Source: Mesorhizobium qingshengii (lineage in GTDB: Bacteria; Pseudomonadota; Alphaproteobacteria; Rhizobiales; Rhizobiaceae). From it: a DNA stretch of 64,000 nucleotides. The position numbers and the translations under genes are program-made. Location: positions 186,001 to 250,000 of the forward strand of contig NZ_FMXM01000002.1 of assembly GCF_900103325.1 (NCBI RefSeq). Direction: 5' to 3'. The notes beneath the pieces were generated by a model. That model was not told where the DNA came from and searched no databases. It saw only the letters and a list, made by a program, of their open reading frames with translations. Of this stretch, positions 35,619-41,874 are shown in pieces (position 1 is the first letter of the stretch; each line of letters starts with the position of its first letter).

Positions 35619-35849
35619 ATGAAGCACAGACCCTCGAAAACCGGTTTCACCAAACTGCTCGCCGCTGATACGACGCTGTTGTCAGCGGATCCGCTAATTG
35701 GACTGCTCAACCTGGAAACCGACAGCGGCACGATTGATCTGGCCATGAACAGGGTTGTGGCCGAGCGCCTCATGGCTGCTGTCGTTGAATTTCTCCAGGC
35801 CGGTGAGGGGTATGACGCGCCAACATTTGCGGTCGAGCGTTCGCAGTAG
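35619..35849 (+). CDS. Small protein of 76 residues, unknown function
   Basis: A 76-residue product (KTGFTKLLAADTTLLSADPL; LDLAMNRVVAERLMAAVVEF-like helix). It follows the previous small gene by 9 bases, so the two are probably co-transcribed. It has the look of the short cargo genes found in Mesorhizobium islands. No function is known. Confidence 0.6.
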   Translation: MKHRPSKTGFTKLLAADTTLLSADPLIGLLNLETDSGTIDLAMNRVVAERLMAAVVEFLQAGEGYDAPTFAVERSQ

Positions 35850-36197
35850 ACAGCGCAACCGCGACTGGAGGCCGACATTTGAATGTAGAGAAAAGGCCGG
35901 CGCCAGTTGGCGGGGGTGGGCTTTGGGCAAGCGCCGGCCAGACGAACCGTCAGGTCCGCCGCCCCGCACACATGGCCGATTTGTCCGGCTGGCGTTTATG
36001 GCGTGATCGCGGAAGCGAGACTCCACAGCTGACTTGAGAGAGGGGATAATAGCGGGATTCACGGGCACAAAGCTCGTGGCTCTATAGTGTGATGGCGGCA
36101 AGTCCTCCACCCTCACATGCGCTGGCGACGGTGTCGCGGGTTCACAGCATCAAACCTCCAAAGGAAAGAAGCTCAACAACGAGAGGAGAGAGCGTGA
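35850..36197. other. Gene-free stretch holding a remnant of the zinc-ribbon gene's 3' end
   Basis: At about 35851-35880 one frame reads RQRNRDWRPTFEC, close to the end of the broken zinc-ribbon gene at 35250-35277 (RQNRDWKPTFEP). The rest shows no convincing gene. A purine-rich ribosome-binding site (GAGAGGAGAG) closes the stretch just before 36198. Confidence 0.5.
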
Positions 36198-36791
36198 ATG
36201 TACCTATCCGACTTTTCAAGACATGCGAACCACGCGGCACGGGAACGTCGCAGAATAGCAATGCGAGGTGTCGTTCCAAATGGCGCGAGCGTCTGGAGCG
36301 AGGCTGAGGACGCAACATGCCGCCGTCTGCATCCCGACTACGCCACGCTGGTAAAAGCGCTCCCGAGCCGTACGCGCAGGGCAATCCAGATGCGGTGTGG
36401 CATTTTAGGTCTCTGCGCGGGCTCGACGCCATGGACAGGTAAAGAGCGAACACAGTTTCGAAAAATGTATGCCAGCACACCACGCGAGCAACTGCTGCAA
36501 GCGTTCCCGAATCGCACCCAGAGGAGCCTAGAAAGACAGGCGGCAAGGATGGGGCTGCTTCGGGCGAAGCCCGGATACAAACCAACGGGGAATGAACTCC
36601 TGGATCAACTGCGTGAACAGTGCTTCCGTCAAAAAATCACAATGGTCGATCTGGACACCTTCGCGAACACCAAACGGTATTTCACAGGCAAATGTTGGAG
36701 AGGTAACCGGGGGACGTACAATTATCGCGCAATCCTCCAATGCATCAAGGCTTTAGGTGGTCGGCTCACGATCGAATGGATCGACTTATGA
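36198..36791 (+). CDS. SANT/Myb-like putative DNA-binding protein
   Basis: A 197-residue basic protein with two Trp-anchored helical repeats: VWSEAEDATCRRLHPDYATLVKALPSRTRRAIQMRCGILGL and PWTGKERTQFRKMYASTPREQLLQAFPNRTQRSLERQAARMGL. The W-x-x-x-E...LxxxxPxRTxxAIxxRxxxLGL spacing is that of SANT/Myb-type DNA-binding repeats in phage proteins. The C-terminus (TYNYRAILQCIKALGGRLTIEWIDL) resembles another small DNA-binding fold. Probably an element regulator. It overlaps the next gene by four bases. Confidence 0.72.
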   Translation: MYLSDFSRHANHAARERRRIAMRGVVPNGASVWSEAEDATCRRLHPDYATLVKALPSRTRRAIQMRCGILGLCAGSTPWTGKERTQFRKMYASTPREQLLQAFPNRTQRSLERQAARMGLLRAKPGYKPTGNELLDQLREQCFRQKITMVDLDTFANTKRYFTGKCWRGNRGTYNYRAILQCIKALGGRLTIEWIDL

Positions 36792-36985
36792 GCGCCTTCT
36801 TTCGACGCAGGGTCGAGGCGACGATCGAGCACATGATCGGAATGCTGGACGAGATGGATGGCGACACCGATCGAGAGCCTGAGCCTACTGAGGAGCAACA
36901 CGACCGCGAGGCTGTTCCGCTGGGGGCGTCACCGGATTTCGTCTTGGCCGCGGTTGGACGGCGATATCGAAAAACCCGTCACTGA
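36788..36985 (+). CDS. Small acidic protein, unknown function
   Basis: A 65-residue protein: basic N-terminus (MSAFFRRRVEATIEHMIGML), acidic middle (DEMDGDTDREPEPTEEQHDREA). The N-terminal helix with IEHMIGMLDEMDGD is reminiscent of IERLIDMLDAMSPD in the large acidic protein at 38510. ATGA overlap with the previous gene; followed by a terminator. Confidence 0.65.
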   Translation: MSAFFRRRVEATIEHMIGMLDEMDGDTDREPEPTEEQHDREAVPLGASPDFVLAAVGRRYRKTRH

Positions 36986-36997
36986 CGGCAACAAGAG

Positions 36998-37023
36998 ACC
37001 GGCGGCATGTCCGCCGGTTTTCT
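36998..37023 (+). terminator. Intrinsic terminator after the SANT-like operon
   Basis: ACCGGCGG pairs with CCGCCGGT around a 5-base loop and is followed by TTTCT. It lies 12 bases after the stop at 36985. Confidence 0.7.
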
Positions 37024-37091
37024 ATGGCACCGGCCCTGATGCTGCCTCACGGAAATCGAGGGCATTATGATGTCAATTCGGTCGCAACCCC

Positions 37092-37395
37092 TCAAAACTC
37101 ATGCCGGCAAAAACGGCAAATCCGCGCGTCGGCCTTCACTAGTTCTGCGCAGTCCGGGCACTTCCTCTCCAATATCGGACCGAAGGTTTTTGATCCTGGG
37201 TCTCCCTCTACCACCTGCCCCGCCTGGTATTTGACTAGACCTGGCATTCCCAAGGGCGAGCATGAGGAGACCGGCAAGCAGTGGCGATATGAGAAGCGAT
37301 AAAATGAACCAGCCGGCGCCGCTGCGGTCTCGTCTGCCGGCGGCAATGCCGACGATCACCGAGAGACCAACCCAGAAGATCAAGATCCCCATCAT
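37092..37395 (-). pseudogene. Membrane protein with C-terminal zinc ribbon, frameshifted
   Basis: The ATG at 37395 opens a good membrane protein start: ILIFWVGLSVIVGIAAGRRDRSGAGWFILSLLISPLLAGLLMLAL. That frame then degrades, while another frame ending at 37092 supplies the expected tail: KTFGPILERKCPDCAELVKADARICRFCRHEF, a CxxC...CxxC zinc ribbon. Two-helix plus zinc-ribbon proteins of this order are common, so one ancestral gene seems to have suffered an indel around 37240-37260. No slippery heptamer is evident, so programmed frameshifting is unlikely. Confidence 0.6.
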
Positions 37396-37401
37396 TTCCC
37401 C

Positions 37402-37953
37402 CTAGCTTCTCGGGAACTCCCGCCGAATCCTCGCGATTACCCCCCTCACTTGGCGCCGAGGCGCCCAGTGATGACGGCCGAAGGTATCTTCAAAGCCGAC
37501 ATCTAGGACATCTTCATCTCTGAGACTTTGGTGTCGGAACCCGAGCCGGGCGCTGAACGTCTCTCCAACGTCCAGTTTCTTGGGCAGTCCTCCGCTGAAT
37601 GGTCCTTCAGTAAAATCCATCCGATTGGGAAAATCGGCCAGCGGATTCAGCAAACCATATCGACTACCAACTCTAAACAGGGGCCTGAGAAAGTAGGGCA
37701 GGCTTCCTTGTTCTTCCTTGGGCCGAATGACCGCTGCGTGAAGTGTGACAGCACCGGGTCCATAGTTTGTGGCATTTAGATTTAAGAAAGGAGGCGACTG
37801 ACCGGCATTGGAAATCACATTCATTACTGAAAATGAAGTTCGCACCTTCGCCTTCGGGTAGATGAATTTTGACCAGACGTTCCAGATGAAACTGGCCGCC
37901 GAAACACTGGCTGACAATAGACTGATGAGTAGCGCCCAATCCGCAGTTGTCAC
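37402..37953 (-). CDS. Membrane-anchored protein, unknown function
   Basis: A 183-residue protein with an N-terminal membrane helix (ADWALLISLLSASVSAASFIWNVW) and a soluble beta-rich domain (VRTSFSVMNVISNAGQSPPF, LNLNATNYGPGAVTLHAAVI). The GTG at 37953 is chosen because AGGGGG lies 8 bases upstream; the longer frame to 38157 lacks such a site. It lies just upstream of the broken zinc-ribbon membrane gene on the same strand. It may be a cargo pair; no family is recognised. Confidence 0.6.
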   Translation of the reverse strand: MTTADWALLISLLSASVSAASFIWNVWSKFIYPKAKVRTSFSVMNVISNAGQSPPFLNLNATNYGPGAVTLHAAVIRPKEEQGSLPYFLRPLFRVGSRYGLLNPLADFPNRMDFTEGPFSGGLPKKLDVGETFSARLGFRHQSLRDEDVLDVGFEDTFGRHHWAPRRQVRGVIARIRREFPRS

Positions 37954-38105
37954 AAGAATCCCCCTAAAGATCACCATCGGGCAACTTTGGCGCGCACGCA
38001 AGCCGGCTCCCCGAGGGGAGTGCTTGACGAAATCGGCGAATAAGCGGAACGTGTCCGTGGGCTTGAGAACCCGGATCGCGATAGGCAGAACCAACGATTG
38101 GCGTC

Positions 38106-38342
38106 GTGGGTCTTGCTGAGGCGCTAGAGGCCTTGGCGGGCTTCGATGCGCATGCAACGCCTTGGCGGGCGTTCCACTGGCTGATTTATGGCCGGGTGCG
38201 AACGCTATGTCCAGAGCGCAAGCTTAAAATCGTTCGGCCTGTCTCGCGACAGGTTCTCAACCCCGGCTTTCGGTCCGCCACCGATGATTGGATCAAGCGC
38301 AAATATGCGCCAGGTCCGCCGGCCTTGAGAAGCTGGTTCTAA
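38106..38342 (+). CDS. Possible small protein of 78 residues
   Basis: A GTG-started frame (VGLAEALEALAGFDAHATPW ... DDWIKRKYAPGPPALRSWF). No clear ribosome-binding site is seen and no family is recognised, but base use is similar to the neighbours and it ends 16 bases before the next small gene. Moderate doubt. Confidence 0.4.
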   Translation: MGLAEALEALAGFDAHATPWRAFHWLIYGRVRTLCPERKLKIVRPVSRQVLNPGFRSATDDWIKRKYAPGPPALRSWF

Positions 38343-38358
38343 TCGCGAGAAAACCACC

Positions 38359-38517
38359 ATGACGTACCTATCCATAGCCATGCTGCTTGCCGCAGCGGGC
38401 CTCCGCACGCGCCTTGGCCGCGGAAGCCTCGCCTACCTGCTGCTGAAGACGTCGAACGCCCTGCACGACGCTGGCGCCCGCGTGATCGACAACCTGGAGG
38501 CCGACCTCCATGGATGA
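38359..38517 (+). CDS. Small hydrophobic/helical protein of 52 residues
   Basis: MTYLSIAMLLAAAGLRTRLG begins with a short hydrophobic segment, followed by a helical part (ALHDAGARVIDNLEADLHG). Its last 8 bases overlap the ATG of the acidic-protein gene at 38510, arguing for coupled translation. Confidence 0.55.
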   Translation: MTYLSIAMLLAAAGLRTRLGRGSLAYLLLKTSNALHDAGARVIDNLEADLHG

Positions 38518-39241
38518 CCTCCAGCTTACCAAGAAGGCCGAGGCCTACATCGCCGCGGCGAGCCAGAACGCTCAACCCGAAATAGGCCGCTTTGACGGTG
38601 CCCTATACCTGATCATGGCTGACAACGATCGGCGGGCTATAGCAACCTCGATCGAGCGGCTGATCGACATGCTCGACGCGATGTCGCCGGATCCTGACCT
38701 CGAGGATGGCGCCGACGACGAGCCGTCGCTTGGTTGGGGATATCGCGGGGGGCAATCTTTCCCGTCGGGCATCGCTCCCAACCTGCCGCCCGGCGACTCA
38801 TATGACCTTGAGCTCGACAACAGCGACGACGAGGACGCCGGCGACAGTGAGCCGACCATGGGCGCCATCGAACGCCATCCAACGTCACGGGAGAGCCCCT
38901 GGGGCCGCTGTGGTGAGTTGACTGTCATGCGCTACGGCAGCAACTCGCAAGAGGACTGGGCGGGCTCCCGTGCCACCGCTCCAGGCCGTGACGAATGCGA
39001 GGCGGAAAACGAGCATGGGGGCGACGTGCTGGACGAGCCGCACGACAGGCAGGCCGATGAGCCGTCGCTAGGCTGGACGAACCATATCGACCAGCGGGTC
39101 TGCATGAAGGTCGACGAAACCGCGTGGATTGAGGACGGAGAGCAGGACGGCGGCGATATGCGGGAACTTGACGACGAGCGGGAACAGGACGCCACCGACT
39201 ACGACTTCCCCGGCTTCATCTCAGGAGGGCAAGGCCTGTAA
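38510..39241 (+). CDS. Large acidic protein with repeated DEPSLGW motif
   Basis: A 243-residue very acidic protein. Residues 1-60 are helical (LTKKAEAYIAAASQ; SIERLIDMLDAMSPDPDLED). The rest is low complexity with two copies of D/ADEPSLGW (about residues 69-75 and 182-188) and a variant SEPTMGA. Related acidic proteins with EPSLGW repeats occur in rhizobial prophage islands; their role is unknown. A DNA-mimic or chaperone-like role would be speculation. It is the last gene before the right end, followed by a terminator. Confidence 0.7.
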   Translation: MDDLQLTKKAEAYIAAASQNAQPEIGRFDGALYLIMADNDRRAIATSIERLIDMLDAMSPDPDLEDGADDEPSLGWGYRGGQSFPSGIAPNLPPGDSYDLELDNSDDEDAGDSEPTMGAIERHPTSRESPWGRCGELTVMRYGSNSQEDWAGSRATAPGRDECEAENEHGGDVLDEPHDRQADEPSLGWTNHIDQRVCMKVDETAWIEDGEQDGGDMRELDDEREQDATDYDFPGFISGGQGL

Positions 39242-39262
39242 TTTATCACGCTGATAAGTTTG

Positions 39263-39290
39263 GCCCGCTGCCTCACGGTAGCGGGCTTTT
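39263..39290 (+). terminator. Intrinsic terminator at the right inner end of the element
   Basis: GCCCGC pairs with GCGGGC around TGCCTCACGGTA, then TTTT. It ends the acidic-protein transcript 22 bases after its stop. It is a near copy of the terminator at 21687-21717. Confidence 0.75.
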
Positions 39291-39306
39291 CATTTGACCC
39301 CTGATA

Positions 39307-39352
39307 GAACCCCCTGCCCGAAAACGCCAAAATAATCAGTAGGTTTTTGCAT
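39307..39352. repeat. Sub-terminal repeat, right copy
   Basis: AGAACCCC ... ATCAGTAGGTTTTTGCA, partner of 21970-22015, ending 25 bases before attR. Candidate arm-type integrase site. The rest of 39242-39377 shows no gene. Confidence 0.5.
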
Positions 39353-39377
39353 ACAAATGCTTGATTTTGTTGCATTA

Positions 39378-39424
39378 TTTGGTGAGCGCGATGGGATTCG
39401 AACCCATGACCTACTGATTAAAAG
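39378..39424. repeat. Right attachment site (attR), 47-bp repeat
   Basis: Identical to 21795-21841 and continuous with the 5' part of the tRNA-Lys gene, so the incoming element restored the tRNA 3' end. Confidence 0.93.
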
Positions 39425-39455
39425 TCAGTTGCTCTACCGGCTGAGCTACGCGCTC
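39380..39455 (-). tRNA. tRNA-Lys (anticodon TTT), integration target
   Basis: 76 bases including an encoded CCA. The acceptor stem GAGCGCG pairs with CGCGCTC; D-arm TAGCTCAG..., anticodon loop CTTTTAA with anticodon TTT, T-arm GGGTTCGAATCCC. The gene reads leftward; its 3' half is the element's att sequence. Confidence 0.97.
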
Positions 39456-39758
39456 CCGCGGGCGCGAAAGGCGGCCCTCGAAATTGCGCGGAACATAGGG
39501 AGACTGCCTCGACCGGTCAACCGGAAAAAGAGCTCCCGCAAACCAGACTCTTCAAGCACCGCCACTGTGCCTCGCTGGCCGCTCCGATCACCAGCGGCAC
39601 ACTGCTGTCGACGCGATGGTACTCCCTCTCGTCGACGCCGCTGACAGGCCCGAGAAACATTACAAATCAGCAACTTGGCATCTGTCGAGGAACCTTCCCC
39701 CACATCGCCCGTTGTCTCGCCACAAGGGACGTCAATCACCCTTTCGAAGGAGAAGACA
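39456..39758. other. Gene-free stretch upstream of the BA14K gene
   Basis: This region contains the tRNA-Lys 5' flank and, near its end, the stress-promoter match at 39689-39713. No coding frame is convincing. Confidence 0.5.
39689..39713 (+). promoter_or_regulatory. EcfG-type general stress promoter
   Basis: GGAAC (39689-39693), 16 bases, CGTT (39710-39713): an exact match to the alphaproteobacterial sigma-EcfG consensus GGAAC-N16/17-CGTT. Transcription would start about 35-40 bases before the BA14K ATG. Confidence 0.65.
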
Positions 39759-40229
39759 ATGAACAAGATCGTATCGGGTATACTGGCGGCCACACTGTCG
39801 GTTTCGTTTGCCGCGACCGCCATGCCTGCCAATGCAGCGCAGATGTTCGTGCCGCAGGCTGCATCAGCTTCGAGCGATGTGCAAACCGTTGACTACAAGC
39901 CGTGGATGAAGAAACACCACAATCGCAATTTCAGCGGCAATCGGAACTTTACGCGAAACAGCGGCAACAGCGTCTACTGGAACGGTCATCGCGGCTATCG
40001 CGAGTACCATCGCGGCTATCGCCGACATGGCGACAACTGGTTCCCGCTGGCTGCATTCGCCACCGGTGCCCTGATCACCGGCGCCATCATCAATAGCGAG
40101 AACAATCGCGTCTATGAAGGCAACGCGCATGTCCAGTGGTGCTACGATCACTATCGCAGCTACCGCTCTTCGGACAACACCTTCCAGCCGAACTACGGCC
40201 CTCGCCGGGAATGCCGCTCCCCCTACTGA
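39759..40229 (+). CDS. BA14K family exported protein
   Basis: A 156-residue protein with a Sec signal peptide ([20 protein letters not shown] ... ANA, cleavage likely before AQMF). An Asn/Arg/His/Tyr-rich low-complexity middle follows (residues 45-90), then a hydrophobic helix ([17 protein letters not shown]), and the BA14K signature [20 protein letters not shown] with PRRECRSPY at the end. BA14K is an immunoreactive, lectin-like protein of Brucella and rhizobia found at the cell envelope. The start at 39759 has GAAGGAGAAG upstream. An EcfG-type promoter suggests stress induction. Confidence 0.9.
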   Translation: MNKIVSGILAATLSVSFAATAMPANAAQMFVPQAASASSDVQTVDYKPWMKKHHNRNFSGNRNFTRNSGNSVYWNGHRGYREYHRGYRRHGDNWFPLAAFATGALITGAIINSENNRVYEGNAHVQWCYDHYRSYRSSDNTFQPNYGPRRECRSPY

Positions 40230-40257
40230 TCCGGGCTGAGCATTGATTGCTGACGAA

Positions 40258-40291
40258 CGAAGGCCCGCGCCGGAAACGGTGCGGGCCTTCG
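40258..40291. terminator. Bidirectional terminator between BA14K and glpK
   Basis: A 15-bp near-perfect stem (CGAAGGCCCGCGCCG / CGGTGCGGGCCTTCG) with a GAAA tetraloop lies between two convergent genes, directly against the glpK stop. Confidence 0.8.
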
Positions 40292-41782
40292 TTATGCGCT
40301 CAGCGTCCTGCGCACCGCATCGCGCCAGCCCGCCAGCTTGGCGGAACGCGTCGAAGCATCCATGTCCGGCTGGAACCGTCGCTCCAGCGCCCAGCTTTTC
40401 GCGAATTCCCTGGCCCTTGGCCAAACGCCGGCTTTCGAACCGGCCAGCCAGGCGGCACCGAGCGCTGTCGTCTCCAGAATGGTCGGGCGGTCGACCGGCG
40501 CGTCGAGGATGTCGGCCAGTCGCTGCATGGTCCAGTCCGATGCCACCATGCCGCCGTCGACCCGAAGCACGGTCTTGGCCGAGGCCCCCTTCCAGTCCTT
40601 GCGCATGGCGTCGAGCAGGTCGCGCGTCTGGTAGGCCACGGCTTCGAGGGCGGCGCGCGCAAACTCCGCCGGTCCGGAATTGCGAGTCAGCCCAAAGATG
40701 GCGCCGCGTGCTTCGGCGTCCCAGTGCGGTGCGCCGAGCCCGACAAAGGCCGGCACCAGATAGACGTTTTGCGTCGGATCGGCCTCGGCCGCCAACTTGC
40801 CGCTCTGCTCGGCCTTGCCGATCACCTTGATGCCGTCGCGCAACCACTGCACGGCAGCACCGGCAATGAAGATCGAGCCTTCCAGCGCATAGGTCGTCTT
40901 GCCGTTCAGCCGGTAGGCGATGGTCGTCAGCAGCCGGTTCTTCGAGCGTACCAGGTCGGCACCGGTGTTGAGCAGCGCGAAACAGCCGGTGCCATAGGTG
41001 GACTTCATCATGCCCGGCTCAAAGCAGGCCTGGCCGATGGTGGCGGCATGCTGGTCACCGGCGACGCCGAGGATCTTTATTTCGGCACCAAAGAGGTTTT
41101 TCTCCGTGATTCCATAATCATCGGCGCAGTCTTTGACCTCAGGCAGCATTTTGGCAGGGATGTTGAGGATAGACAGCAGCTCGTCGTCCCAGGCATTCTC
41201 TGCGATGTTGTAGACCAGCGTGCGCGAGGCGTTGGTGGCGTCCGTGGCGTGGACCTTGCCGCCGGTCAGCCGCCAGATCAAAAAGCTGTCGATGGTGCCG
41301 GCCAGCAGTTCGCCCTTCTCGGCGCGTTTTCTGGCGCCCTTCACCTTGTCCAGCATCCACGCGATCTTGGTGCCGGAGAAATACGGATCGAGCAGCAGGC
41401 CGGTCTTTTTCGTGAATGTCTTTTCCAGCCCCTGTTTCTTGAGCTTGTGGCACAGCGGCGCGGTGCGCCGGTCCTGCCAGACGATGGCATTGTGGATCGG
41501 CTTGCCGGTCGCCCTGTCCCAGATGACGACGGTCTCGCGCTGATTGGTGATGCCCAGCGCCGCCATCTCGGAAGCATGCCGGCCCGCCTTCTTCAGCGCC
41601 GCCTTCACCGTCGCCACGACGCTCGCCCATACCTCCTCTGGATCGTGCTCGACCCAACCGGACGCCGGATAGTGCTGGGTGAATTCCTTCTGGCCGCTGC
41701 CAACGACTTTCATCTGGCCGTCGAACAGGAGCGCCCGGGTCGATGTTGTTCCCTGGTCGATTGCCAGCACAAAACCGCTCAT
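40292..41782 (-). CDS. glpK: Glycerol kinase
   Basis: Phosphorylates glycerol to sn-glycerol-3-phosphate after uptake. The 497-residue FGGY kinase has [19 protein letters not shown] (phosphate loop), [35 protein letters not shown] and the C-terminal [13 protein letters not shown]. The ATG at 41782 has GAGG upstream and gives the family start. It is the last gene of the glp unit, 92 bases after the binding-protein gene, and product flow leads to GlpD. Confidence 0.95.
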   Translation of the reverse strand: MSGFVLAIDQGTTSTRALLFDGQMKVVGSGQKEFTQHYPASGWVEHDPEEVWASVVATVKAALKKAGRHASEMAALGITNQRETVVIWDRATGKPIHNAIVWQDRRTAPLCHKLKKQGLEKTFTKKTGLLLDPYFSGTKIAWMLDKVKGARKRAEKGELLAGTIDSFLIWRLTGGKVHATDATNASRTLVYNIAENAWDDELLSILNIPAKMLPEVKDCADDYGITEKNLFGAEIKILGVAGDQHAATIGQACFEPGMMKSTYGTGCFALLNTGADLVRSKNRLLTTIAYRLNGKTTYALEGSIFIAGAAVQWLRDGIKVIGKAEQSGKLAAEADPTQNVYLVPAFVGLGAPHWDAEARGAIFGLTRNSGPAEFARAALEAVAYQTRDLLDAMRKDWKGASAKTVLRVDGGMVASDWTMQRLADILDAPVDRPTILETTALGAAWLAGSKAGVWPRAREFAKSWALERRFQPDMDASTRSAKLAGWRDAVRRTLSA

Positions 41783-41874
41783 TCCCACGTCCTCCGCCCT
41801 CACACAAACAGGGGAGACGGCAACATGCCGCCTCCCCCAATTTCACACGGACGCCAACGCCCGCATAGACAGTC

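Larger units (their letters stand above)
21795..39424. mobile_element. 17.6-kb integrated element in tRNA-Lys(TTT), prophage-like without recognisable head genes
   Basis: The element is bounded by 47-bp identical direct repeats (21795-21841 and 39378-39424). The right copy forms the 3' end of an intact tRNA-Lys(TTT) gene; the left copy is the displaced original tRNA end. A tyrosine integrase lies 174 bases inside the left repeat. Inside are an AlpA-like regulator, overlapping small genes, a ClpP-like protease, HNH nuclease, tape-measure-like protein, DUF2460/LamG tail proteins and right-end cargo. No terminase, portal, major capsid or lysis gene is recognisable, so it may be a defective prophage, a satellite or a tail-type particle. 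Confidence 0.9.

Noticed and set aside
37092-37395. Programmed ribosomal frameshifting in the membrane/zinc-ribbon gene
   Set aside because: No slippery heptamer or following pseudoknot is visible near the junction, and other one-base lesions occur in the window.
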